A stretch of 64,000 nucleotides of DNA from Periconia sp. R9002 (taxonomy: Eukaryota; Ascomycota; Dothideomycetes; Pleosporales; Periconiaceae). The stretch's first letter is position 1; each line of letters opens with the position of its first letter. Below, in pieces: positions 48,773 through 58,993 of the stretch. The translations under genes were made by a program, and so were the position numbers. The stretch is taken from positions 677,042-741,041 of the forward strand of contig JAMAHW010000007.1 in assembly GCA_023627715.1 (NCBI GenBank). The letters run 5' to 3'. The notes beneath the pieces were generated by a model, which was not told where the DNA came from, searched no databases, and saw only the letters and a program-made list of their open reading frames with translations.

Positions 48773-49004
48773 TCCCTACTCACCAGGAACAGCAGTAAAT
48801 TCGCATTGGCCAAGAAACGTACAAAGGAAGATTCTTGCCAGACACCAATGGCTAATTGGCTACCACTACATGGCCCCCAACTCAGATGTATGCAGCTCCA
48901 TGGCCTCCTAATTACCGTAGGCAACTAGCCGCCTACATCACGAACCACACCCATATCTGGCATAACACAGCACTGCCTATGGATATCAGTGCGTCAGCAT
49001 ATAC

Positions 49005-49130
49005 CTATATCGTAGTTACGAAGTTAGCTATATATAGCCTGGGTGGTTACAGGATATTATCAGTGTCTTAATGCGCCACTCCTCGTGGTGTCTTGATGAT
49101 AAACGACTCTGTACCTTGTGTTTAACATGC
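49005..49130 (-). mobile_element. Introner-like element outside a recognised gene, donor changed to GC
   Basis: 126 bases, the same length and ends as the nitroreductase intron copy: GCATGTTAAAC...GGTACAGAGTCGTTT at the 5' side and TTCGTAACTACGATATAG at the 3' side. The donor position reads GC instead of GT. The core is ACACCACGAGGAGTGG. No coding exon is visible on either side. Confidence 0.8.
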
Positions 49131-49546
49131 AACCGTTTATGCATATATGCGCCGATGAGCTCGCTGATTAGGATCACATAGGATATCTGCGTCATATGTG
49201 AAGATATCTTTCTCTAGGAACTAGTATTCTCTCTCCCCTATACCCCTAATCACTCCAATCATTAATACTCTCTGGTCACCAGGACTGGCATAGTAGGTAG
49301 ACAAGTTACAAGGAGAATAACATTACGGGGGCCGTGTTCTTATATATACATTCTTCCATATTAGTTGCTATTATTAAACACTATACTCTAGATATTAACG
49401 GCTGCAGTAGTATCAACTTGCTTATAACCATCCTCCTCTCAAGGTGACACTATCATAGTAACAACTTGCTCATGATCATCCTCCTCCTAAGGTGACACTA
49501 TTACAATAACATGTTGCACTGATAACATATCAATCTTGCCACCATC

Positions 49547-50391
49547 TTAGCGACGATACATAGTGTGTGCCTGTACAAAGTTTCTACCATAAGGTACGAG
49601 AGAGGACGAGATTGCAGAATCTCTAACATGGGCCTCCTTTTCCTCTTGTATGTTTGCTGAGGATTGTATAAACTGAGCGTCGTTGGTTGAAGCAACAAAC
49701 TCTCTCGTGGATGGGGTAAGCCAACTGCGTGCGGCAAGTTCGAGACGTTCACTTGTTGTGCTGAAGTAGTTGTACACCGAGCCTCGGAAGGTCATGTTGT
49801 GTTGTCCGAATCCATACTTGAGAGTTATGTCTCGAAGGGCAAAGATAACACTGAAACCACCATGTTGTTTTGTAAGGAATTGAAACCATAGCAACGGGCT
49901 CGCCGCGAAACCATCCACGCCCGAATAATTAGCGTGCGCCTCTCCTGGGACAGATAGCCTGTGTCTAGAAAGGACTGGATGGCATTCGTAAACAGGCGAG
50001 CGTTGCTCTGTCGTCTCAAGATGTGATCGTTCGAACTATCCTTGTCCATGTGTGCATCTGGATTCCAAGGTAAATACCGAGTTGGGACAGTGCCAGATGC
50101 AATCATACTGCATGTTTGGGGCGTAATGGGTGTGATCATTCCCGTGAGATTCAAATCGTCCATGACCTGCTCTCCTAAGTCGAAGAGACCGCCGATCTTG
50201 GAGCCATCCAACGAACGTAAATTTACGTTACTGGACCAACGAGCAACAATGGCCACCGTGGTCCTTTGTAGACGTTGGAGATATTCCTTGGTATCACGAT
50301 CAGGTGTGTCGGGAAATGCGTCCCTGTCTAGAGGGAAAGTGCATAGTTTGGCATGGACTTTTCTCTGCTTGTTGAACGGAAGGGGCAGCAC
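49547..50391 (-). pseudogene. Possible broken gene with one frame change
   Basis: Two long open frames follow each other on the minus strand: 50391-49825 and 49918-49547. They switch frame near 49915-49925, where the first reads QERRTLIIRAWM and the second continues DGFAASPLLWFQFLTKQHGG. No GT-AG intron of suitable length explains the shift, so a one-base indel is likely. There is no ATG at the start of the first frame (a TAG lies just upstream), so the 5' end is also missing. Composition resembles real protein, but I do not recognise the family. Confidence 0.35.
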
Positions 50392-50757
50392 AACAAAACT
50401 GGGAAATGGCTCTGGCTAGTTTTTGGCACCACGGTAGAGGGTGATGCTTATTGAAAAAACGTAGTGTATTGTAAGTGATGAAGTTTCAGGATGGCTGAGA
50501 TGCCCTATCTAATACTAGCCGGCGATTGCCCTATTCGTTGCAATCAATTACCCAATACAAAATAACACCTGCCAATCACATGGAGCCCACCTTCCAACAA
50601 TGCTCTCATGACCCCCATTGATCTGGTGATTAAGGATATACAGACCGTCACCGGGAAAAAAGTGGTGGAACCGATCTATGAACCAGTGCCAGAGTGACAG
50701 GTCTGTAATATTAGTTTGCACACACACTCATTATACTGCAGTTCGATTCTTGTATTC

Positions 50758-50883
50758 GTATGTTGAACTCTAGGTACAGAGCGGTTTGTTATCAAGACAC
50801 TATGTAGTGTGGCGTATTGAGACACTGATTATGTATTATAACCACCCTAGTTACATTAAACTCACTTTGTAAATGCGATATAG
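50758..50883 (+). mobile_element. Introner-like element outside a recognised gene, intact splice sites
   Basis: 126 bases from GTATGTTGAACTC to GCGATATAG, very close to the nitroreductase copy at 10111-10236. Inner ends are GGTACAGAG and CTTTGTAAA; the core is ACACTATGTAGTGTGG. Donor, branch region and acceptor look functional, but no coding exon is recognisable around it. Confidence 0.88.
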
Positions 50884-51122
50884 GTATAGGGGCATTTATT
50901 GAAATTGCTGTAATCACTAACTTATTTGAAATCAAGCCTACGACTTACAATTAGTAATTACATTCTATCCATTACAATGATACATAACTACATATCTTAC
51001 TCCTTACTCTACGCAATGGAACCCTGTATATAAGGGCCCATCCTGCTAAATCCTCTAACGAAGCCAACCCAATCGATCAACCGGGATCATCAACGTCTCT
51101 TCCAGATATTATCTAACTTACC

Positions 51123-51575
51123 TTACAACCACATCATGTCTTCATCCTCATCATCATTTTTCTCCCCCTTCCTCCAGCTCCAGCTCTCGCCGACGCTCTT
51201 CTCCTGCATCAATTTCCGCTGCCGCTTAGTGATGAACGTTCCGTCAGGGCGAAACATGGTCCCCTTTGACGGAACGAGCTTTTCGTCAACACGCATCGTG
51301 CACTCACCTTTTTCATGCTTAGAGCTGTGGCTACTCGTGGGCGTACTGCTACCTGAAGACGAGGTTGGGGTGTGAGTGCTCGTGGTTGGGCTGAGGAGGG
51401 AGGCAAGCGATTCTCGCACGCGAGCGGTAGGGGGTGTGGGAGGGACTGGGGTTGAGACTTGAAGTCGTTCGACGGAGGTTTTTGGTATAGACTTGCCGGG
51501 TGTAAGTAAGGTGAGTTTTGGCTTGGAGGACGTACGGGGATGTTTTGTAGTTGGTGTGTCTGTGGGGTCAGACAT
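51123..51575 (-). CDS. Hypothetical small protein
   Basis: Intronless, 150 residues. The first 85 residues are low complexity (Thr, Ser, Pro rich). The last 65 look folded or at least conserved: ECTMRVDEKLVPSKGTMF, then RPDGTFITKRQRKLMQ and an acidic end (DDEDEDMMWL). I do not recognise the family; there is no signal peptide or membrane segment. It lies 266 bases downstream of the SDH1 stop on the same strand. Confidence 0.5.
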   Translation of the reverse strand: MSDPTDTPTTKHPRTSSKPKLTLLTPGKSIPKTSVERLQVSTPVPPTPPTARVRESLASLLSPTTSTHTPTSSSGSSTPTSSHSSKHEKGECTMRVDEKLVPSKGTMFRPDGTFITKRQRKLMQEKSVGESWSWRKGEKNDDEDEDMMWL

Positions 51576-51841
51576 GTTGGTGGGATTTGAATCTGAGGTC
51601 GAGTTCGAGATGTTCGTGCTGGTTAAATGTCTTCTTCTGTGAGTCCAAGGCTGACTGATTCCAGGAATTTTTCTTTATATCACTATAGATACTAAGAAAT
51701 TGTGTATTGCGTCAACACAATGATCACACAATGCTCCCACAATTGATTCGCCATTATCACCGCCCGTAATCATCGAAACTTTACAGGACAAAAATGTGTA
51801 GTTGGTGGTATTTGTATGCACACGTCTAGGATATTCGAGTA

Positions 51842-54451
51842 TCAGTACGAACGCTTTGCAGGTGCTACACTTTTACACTCATTCTCATCCAACGTCTCCA
51901 TCTTCACACCTCTCGTTGCCCACCGAACTTGCTCTCCAACCCCTTTCTGCCACGTAAGACTGTGCTTCATCCACTCCTCGTCATTTCTTTCCTTGAAATC
52001 ATCTCTTGAATGCGCCCCTCTACTCTCTGTCCGCGTAAGTGCTGCTTTGCTTGTTTGCACTGCATTCGTAAGTAAGTTGCGTAGCTCGAGCGTTTCCACG
52101 AGATCACTATTCCAGATAAGCGATTTATCCGTTATTCTCAGATCCGTCTTGAAATTTGCTTCAATGGCAGCGAGTTGTGCATTGCCAGAGGCGAGAGAGT
52201 CGTGGATGCGGAAGACGGCGGTAGTGTTTTGCATTGTGCGCTGCATTTGGTCCCTCAATGCTGCTGTGGGGTGTTTTCCCTCTGATCGAAGGAACGTCGA
52301 AATTTCCTCGATGGAGTCGAGTCCAATATCGGATGGTGAGGCATTATGAGGTGCAGAAGGCGCGTGATTCTCTGCAATGTGTAATGCGGCTGCTCGGCCC
52401 TTCACCAATGTTCGTACAGTAGCCTTTTTGGATTTAGGAATTGGTCGGACTTACAAATACGACGATGTCGAGTAGTGAGTTTGCTCCAAGCCGATTTCCT
52501 CCGTGGACACTGACCTAAAATTCGCGGGTACGAAGTCAGTTTAACTCAACCAGGGGTAATACAGTGAGTGATGAATGTCTCAAAATGCTACACCACGTGG
52601 TGTCTTGATACTACTTTGTGGCTGGAAGAACGTACGCCTGTGTCATGGGTATAAAGTCAGCTTAACTTAACCAGGGGTGATATAATAAGTGATGAATGTC
52701 TTAATACACCACGCCACGTGGTGTCTCGATAACAAACGACTCTATACCTAGAGCTCAACTCACATGCTACCTCACCAGCTGCATATAAACCATCTACGAT
52801 GGTTTCTTCACCATTCTTCATATCCAAAACTTGGCCTTTGTAATTCCTTGCCAGAAAATTAGCTGCATACTCATCGACATTCATCCTCTCATCCTTGAAC
52901 TCACGTAGGCACACCACCCATACAATAATGGACTGTCGGCAATACCGGAATGGGCTCTTTCGTAATATCAATTCCAGCAAAAACTGAAGCAGTCTCCGCG
53001 ATACCCGGTAGTCGTTCCATGATAATATCCCTAGGTAAGTGCGACAATTGCAGGTGGATATGGTCAGCACGCGGTCCACATCCACGACCCTCCAGAATCT
53101 CGAGGTTCATGGAGCGCGACACAACATCTCGAGATGCAAGGTCCTTTGCTGTCGGTGCATAACGCTCCATGAAACGTTCGCCTTGCGCGTTGAGCAGGTA
53201 TCCGCCTTCGCCACGAGCTCCCTCTGTAATAAGAACCTAAGTTTACGTAAATGAAAGCGTACATTTCCAGGTTGAGGGAGTACGTACGCCTGCTCCATAG
53301 ATCCCCGAAGGATGGAATTGCACAAACTCCATATCTTGGAGGGGAAGACCGGCCCTGGAAACCATGGCATTTCCATCCCCAGTGCTGGTATGCGCGCTTG
53401 TAGCGCTGTAATATACTCGTCCGAATCCTTCCCTCGTCAGTGACGCAGTTCTTGGATGAAACAGTATAATTATTCCTACCACCGGTTGCGAGTACAGTAT
53501 TCCTAGCAAACATACGATGACACGTGCCATCTTCCATGTTCATCGCTGTAATACCCACACATTTCCCCCCTTCCATCATGAGATCCAGGGCGAAATACTC
53601 GATGAAAAACTGAACACCGTGCTTTAAGCTCTGTCCATAGAGCGTGTGCAGCATGGCATGTCCCGTCCGATCGGCTACGCAAGCCGTTCGATAGGCAAGT
53701 CCTTTTCCAAATTCCAATGACTGTCCACCGAGGGCACGTTGGTATATTTTTCCCTCTGCGGTCCTTGAAAAGGGCATGCCGTATTGCTCGAGCTCCACTA
53801 CGGCGGGGACTGCTGCTTTGGTCATATAGTGCACAGCGTCCTGATCCGCAAGCCAATCTATTTGCGGTCGGGGAATATCAAGTCAGTCGACTGTTTATGA
53901 GACTTCGCCCACTGGCAGCTGTTTGATAGTTGACTTCCAATGAACAAACGAGTAAGACATTACTCCCCGAGGAAACTAAATAATTACCAGAGCCCTTGAC
54001 CGTATCGTACATATGCCAGCGCCAATCATCCTCGGTCATGTTTCCTAACGCCGCATTGATACCGCCTTGTGCCGCCACAGTATGAGATCGTGTAGGGAAG
54101 AGTTTAGACACGCAGGCAGTGCGCAGTCCAGCTTCGGTGAGGCCCACGGCGGCGCGGAGACCCGCTCCGCCTGCACCCACGACAATGGCACTGTTGTGAA
54201 CGTTACATTATCGAAAGTAATCATTACAAAGTATGGGATAAAAGGGAAAAGGATGCAAAGAGGAACAGGGAGAATTACTCGTATTGGTGATCAACGACTT
54301 TGATATCCTTGATCTTTGGTGTGGTGGAGGTGGACGCCAAAGCACGTCGCCCCCAATGGGATGATAGTGACACCAAGCTTCTCCGTTTCTTGGATGAGAA
54401 GGCGCTACCCGAAGGCTGTTGTTGCAGTAGCGCACGTGTAAAGGGACGCAT
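51842..54451 (-). CDS. SDH1: Succinate dehydrogenase flavoprotein subunit
   Basis: Complex II subunit that oxidises succinate to fumarate in the mitochondrial matrix and carries covalent FAD. Exons in order: 54451-54279, 54190-53988, 53857-53480, 53427-53288, 53236-52905, 52846-52764, 52637-52636, 52514-52455, 52399-51842; 642 residues. The N-terminus is a basic mitochondrial presequence ([12 protein letters not shown]). FAD binding: [16 protein letters not shown] restored by the first splice, and SHTVAAQGG with the histidine for covalent FAD. Further landmarks: [72 protein letters not shown] and the C-terminal [18 protein letters not shown]. Between GEVA and VSVHGG lie two introner-like introns separated by only GC (52636-52637); those two bases are needed to complete the conserved cysteine codon and keep frame. 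Confidence 0.93.
52515..52635 (-). mobile_element. Introner-like element B, SDH1 intron 7
   Basis: 121 bases on the minus strand from GTACGTTCTTCC to GCGAATTTTAG. It has a perfect core palindrome ACACCACGTGGTGT and inner ends ACAAAGTAG and CTTCGTACCC. The subtype matches the dehydrogenase copy at 11017-11134. Confidence 0.9.
52638..52763 (-). mobile_element. Introner-like element A, SDH1 intron 6
   Basis: 126 bases on the minus strand from GTGAGTTGAGCTC to ATGACACAG, with inner ends GGTATAGAG and CTTTATACCC and core ACACCACGTGGCGTGG. Its left half is of the 126-base subtype and its right half resembles the other subtype, so it looks like a hybrid. Confidence 0.88.
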
Positions 54452-54891
54452 GGCCAAAAGAACAGTCAAACGACTAGTGGTATACAGGTGCAAGACAGTG
54501 CGAATGTGGGGTAGATCAGGTACTTGACCATATTTGACTACAATTGATATGTACGCTAGCTTTAGATACCCGTCTGTGGGGTGCATGGATACTCGATTAC
54601 AACGATCGTTTCTCGGTTCACCATCTGTACATGTCTAGTCCTTTGTGTTTGGAGGGCAAAGCTTCTACGAAGTGAGTGGATAGTATTAAAGTAGGAACTG
54701 GCTGCCAGTATGTTACATACCAAACAACACAACGTCATTACACACACAGACAAGATAGCATGATTCCATCCTCCTCGACATCATTTTGCGGGGTTACCGT
54801 GGGGGGAAGAAGAGCCGGGAATAACGAAATGCTAACAGTAGACCCATGACTCGCCCGCGCAGCCGAACCGAACCACACCAACTTTCGCTCG
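54452..54891. other. Intergenic region, SDH1 promoter
   Basis: About 440 bases between the SDH1 start and the stop of the tetraspanin gene on the same strand. No further gene seen. Confidence 0.5.
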
Positions 54892-55888
54892 TTATGATCT
54901 CAGCCATGCATTTTCCTCCGGCGCTGCAGTCTCACGCTGCTCAACACCATCATCATCCTCATCAGCTGCAAAAGGGTTGCCATTTCGTTGCATGCCTCCC
55001 TCAATGGCACGTCTGACTCCACTTCGCTCTCCCCCTTCGTCGTCATCGCTGATTTCTTCCTGCACCCTATCCGAATACGATTGAGGCAGAAATCCAGTGA
55101 TGGCTCTCGATCCACCACGTTCTTCGTCATTGGCAGCACCGTAGCCGCCGGCGACGAGGCGTGAGACACCATCGGGAAGCACGCGATGGAGCCACGATTC
55201 ACGTTTGGTAGGTACCGCGATGATGGCAAACTGCCAAACAAAAACGAGCCCCACAACCGCCATCAAAACGCCAGCAACCCTCTGCTCCTCGCCTTTCCAG
55301 GGTTCAAAGCAGCCGTTCGTGCGCCCAAAGGTCTCCTCGCATGCGGTCGGCTTGTGTGTCTTGTCCGGGAAGGGCCACGCCATGTCCCTCGAGTTCTGGA
55401 ACCCGCAGCACTGAAATGTTTGCTGGATCGTCCTAATTCCCTCCGCATTCTTTTTTCTATAAAGTGCCGTCCATTGATCTCTCAGCATGCAGTCGTGGCC
55501 TGCCGGCGGTGCGGCGTGGGTCCCCAGCAGCGTGATGACGACGCTTGAGTAGATGAGGATGAGAGTATTAGCGATGATGACTAGCGGAGGGCGAATGGTT
55601 GTGCCTCGGGGTAGCCTGTTGCGACGCTCTTGGAAGCGGGTAAAGTCATAGCCACATTCCAGAAGCAAGGCTGAGATGGGCGGGAGGAGGGTTGTCGCGT
55701 AGGCGAGGCCGTTGGAAATGGGGATGGAGAAACGCTGGGCTTGAGATGATGCATAGCCGGCCAGTGCCGTGGCGAGGAGGAGGAACTGTCCACTTGTTAG
55801 TGTTTCTGCTTGAGAGACGGAATGGCTTGCTGAATTGACCTACAACAATACTAACACAAGTAACGACTTGCTTTCTAGTAAAAGCCAT
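54892..55888 (-). CDS. Fungal tetraspanin
   Basis: Two exons, 55888-55844 and 55785-54892, joined in phase 0 over a 58-base intron; 312 residues. Tetraspanins organise membrane protein complexes; fungal ones such as Pls1 and Tsp3 are linked to infection structures and development. Four membrane segments are visible: VVTCVSIVVFLLLATALAGY-like at the N-terminus (across the junction), LAYATTLLPPISALLL, PPLVIIANTLILIYSSVVITLLG, and VAGVLMAVVGLVFVWQFAIIAV. The large loop before the last span has the CCG motif (TFQCCGFQNSRDMAWPF) and two more cysteines. The C-terminal tail of about 130 residues is hydrophilic and acidic, longer than in Pls1, which suggests the Tsp3 type. Which class it belongs to is inference. 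Confidence 0.85.
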
Positions 55889-56241
55889 ATGGAGGGATTG
55901 CAATGTTTCGGACGACAATGCCTATTGAGGTGGGATGTTAAGGTGCTGGCTGATTCAAGAGCAGGTTGGTGAGGAAAGTGGGTAGAAACTCTCACACGAG
56001 TACAAGGGAGGTGGGCTGAGTTATGAAAGAGGGGTAAAGGAGTTCATGTAGTACAATGTAGGCAACTTGTAAGCAAGACAATACAATAAACTACTACCAA
56101 ACGTCTGTGTCCTGCTTCTCAACGGCAACGAACGGGACGTGATTGGCGGGCCACGAGCAACGACCGGCATTCGTTATCGTGGCTAGGTAACAATCACTTG
56201 CGGGTTGGCTGTTTGTCAAAAACAAAGTTACGCCAGCACAC
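55889..56241. other. Intergenic region, tetraspanin promoter
   Basis: 353 bases between the tetraspanin start and the MFS stop. Nothing else is seen. Confidence 0.5.
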
Positions 56242-58993
56242 CTACCACAATCCCCTCAGTAGCGACAAATTGTATCCAAGCCCCATGGCCCATCCAAACC
56301 CATCACGACCATCGCCTCTTGTTGGAGATGGCGTCTCTTGCCGTAACTCTACTTGATCCTGTCGGCGCTCCATGCTTCCTTGACCGTCTTCTTCACTATG
56401 TGCACCATCTCTTGCGCTTACGGGCTCCCCCTGACTCGACTCGCCCTCCTCTGATGTTCGCCTCTCGCCATCCCCGCCTTCACCTTCTCTGACTTCCAAA
56501 CTCGATACATTTCCCAAATCAAGCTCTTCGCCAACATGTGATGGAAGCCGAAGCGTCAGTTCGAGGTTCTCACTAGTTGTACCGCCACGCGCGTCACGCT
56601 GGGTTTCTTGTTGGTTGACTTCCCTTGGATCAGCAGCTTCTCCTTCATCCTCAATCTGCTCCTCCTCTTCTCCATCAGCTATGTGGCCAAAGTACGTTCT
56701 TGGCTCGTCGTGGCCACGAAATTTGATACATTCTGGGAAGTCTTGGAAACCTTTCGTGAACACAATGGAAAAGAGTAGGAGAAGGCATAAGACTCCGGAA
56801 ACTACAGTACCTGTGATATAAACTCGCTTGAAACCATTGAGAAATAAATCTGGGTTACTAATCGTGGCATTCTTATATAATTCTCGGAGAAAGCTGCGGC
56901 TACGTAGCGTAGGATGAACCACTTTCCCGGTGAGGTTTTGAGATGTTTGCGTTTCGTTCAAGCGAGATTCCGTACTCAGACTAAGCATTGAGCCGTGCTG
57001 TGATTCGAAGATAGTGCGGAAAATCTAAGGGATAGATATTAACTTTCACTGTAGCTGTCGAGGCTGGAGGTTTCACCCACAGTATACCCAGTAGACAACC
57101 CCAGGCCTCGAGCCGCGATAGTGAAACCAGTCATGGTGGCTAGCACTTTTGGCTTGCTGATATGGAGAATGATCCATATGATTACCGTATCTAGTCCACG
57201 GAACCCTACAGATCCAACCAGGCCGAAGTTCCAAGCTACGTCCTGCGCGGATGTTGTTCGGGTGATTGCAACCAAGCGTATATATGAGTATAGAATACAG
57301 CTCATTGATGCAAAAAAAGCGAGCCTGCAAGAATATCGAAGCTCGATGCGATTGCAGCATATCTGTTGGAGAGGATGAGCAAAACGCACGCAGGTGGATA
57401 CATGCAAAAGTAAAGAGTTTATTACTCACCCATAGAAGAATAAGAACCCCTATCGAACCCAGTAGGGCAAGCGCTATCGGTGCCCTGTTGAAGCCATTCT
57501 CAAACGTATTCCAGCCATTGTTGTGGATAGCAGTGATTGCCATGGGCCAGAAAAACACCAGAGGAGCTGAACTAATGGAGCCCATCAACATAATGAATAA
57601 TCCGCTGGCAAAAGAGTAGGGCGAATCGCTGCTTCCAATGAAACCATTTTTCCTGTTTATTGGGAGCATATAAGCATCAGGCATCCAATTAGCCTTTCGA
57701 TCCATAGTCTGCCACAACCCAAGTGCTGCTAGGAACATGACACCAGGTATAAGTAGTATCAGGCTGTACGGTGGAGGCCCCCATGCTCCCCATTGGAAAG
57801 CGAACATGACCAGCGTCATGCCGGAAAATGAAAGGAAACTCCCCAACCAGTCGGATTTGCCCACAGCTCGCATGGACCCTCGGCTGAGAGTCGTGCCGCT
57901 TTTCGGCTTGTATAGAAGACTCGGTTTGCAGAATAGTATAGTTAGTAATGCAACGGCCAATCCTGGAACCACAAGAGTAAGAGCGAGGGATAGTCTCCAT
58001 CCTGAAAGGTGAGATAGGCAATGAGACAGAATCGGTGTCAACGAACAGAAGAAACAGGGTAATAACGTGAGAGAAAGCATCTGGGTACTTCGACGCTCAT
58101 CTCGATGACCAGCCTCCATGGCCATGGAGTATGCCACGATCTCGCAAACACCAGATCCCATTCCGGTCAATATCAACCCGCATGTGAGGACAGACAATGG
58201 TTGCATCATGAAGCAAATGAGTAATCCAGAAATGACAGCCATTGGCCCGATAAAAGTCCTCAGCCTATACCTCCGAGCACGCTGTAATCTGTCAAAAACA
58301 TGCCCTGCCAGTGGTGCGATGGCAGAAGCCCCCAAGAGATACGAGAGATGTATCCAGTGGGGAGACTTTAAGTTGGATCGTTGTTGATGGAAGAAAGGCT
58401 CGATCGTGGTCAGGGTCAGAATCGGAACCTGATTCTCAATCAGATCATTCATTCTGAAAATTCGAAATTGATACAAACCTGGGAGCACAAGTATAGAATT
58501 GAGCTTGATAATATGACCCAACCGCGAGGCAATCGACCCTCAATTTGAGGCCGAGGCCGAGGTTGTGTAGGAAGACGATCGCTTCGATCAACCCTTCGCC
58601 TGCGATCTTGAAGCTCAATATTTTCCGTATAAACCGGGTTCTCCGTATCATGACCATGATTATGAGGGTTCCGCCGTGCTCGATTGGCGCCTGACGTTCC
58701 AATATAATTTGCGGGTCGAGTAGCTATAACGGGTCGAGTCCTAGTATCGCATGTAAAAAGTTAACTATAGACAGCCAGATTACTGTACATGCCAGTGTTT
58801 CAATACAACGTCGTGTCTCAATAACAAACGATTCTGTACCTACCTTTCATTGGTCCCCAAGGTTCCCTAACTCAGAGTACTGCATGCCCAGATTAACAAA
58901 TCAACGTACATTATCCGAAAGCTGCTCATACGATCGTTCCCCTTGGCTGCGCGAGGCAGTGGTGCGTGGTACTCTACCGCGATGGTCGTCCAT
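56242..58993 (-). CDS. MFS transporter with 14 predicted membrane spans and a long acidic C-tail
   Basis: Exons in order: 58993-58910, 58866-58844, 58740-58479, 58434-57430, 57362-57081, 57024-56242; 812 residues. Hydrophobic segments include GWVILSSSILYLCS (span 1), the WIHLSYLLGASAIAPLAG region with GHVFDRLQRARR, LTCGLILTGMGSGVCEIVAY, WRLSLALTLVVPGLAV, and the last span VYITGTVVSGVLCLLLLFSIVF. Fourteen segments fit DHA2-type drug/H+ antiporters or siderophore transporters; the substrate is unknown. The last 200 residues are hydrophilic and Glu/Arg rich. The N-terminal model is less certain: exon 3 has no methionine in frame, so translation must begin upstream, and a start at 58993 with a 23-base exon 2 is the only phase-consistent path I found. 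The intron at 58741-58843 is an introner-like element. Introns 1 and 3 are only 43 and 44 bases. Confidence 0.75.
58741..58843 (-). mobile_element. Introner-like element, intron 2 of the MFS gene
   Basis: 103 bases on the minus strand from GTAGGTACAGAATCG to ATGCGATACTAG. The core is diverged (AGACACGACGTTGTATTG), but TCGTTTGTTATTGAGACAC and AGTTAACTTTTTACATGCG match the family. The inner left end GGTACAGA begins directly at the splice donor. Confidence 0.78.

Larger units (their letters stand above)
48773..51122. other. Region of decayed or unclear coding sequence
   Basis: Contains two extragenic introner-like copies (49005-49130 and 50758-50883) and one possible broken gene (49547-50391), listed separately. 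A direct repeat of TAACAACTTGCTCATGATCATCCTC-like sequence occurs twice near 49415-49490, each followed by AAGGTGACACTAT. The rest shows no gene. Confidence 0.45.

Noticed and set aside
53858..53987. The 130-base SDH1 intron 2 as another introner
   Set aside because: Length is similar but it lacks the core palindrome and the conserved ends.
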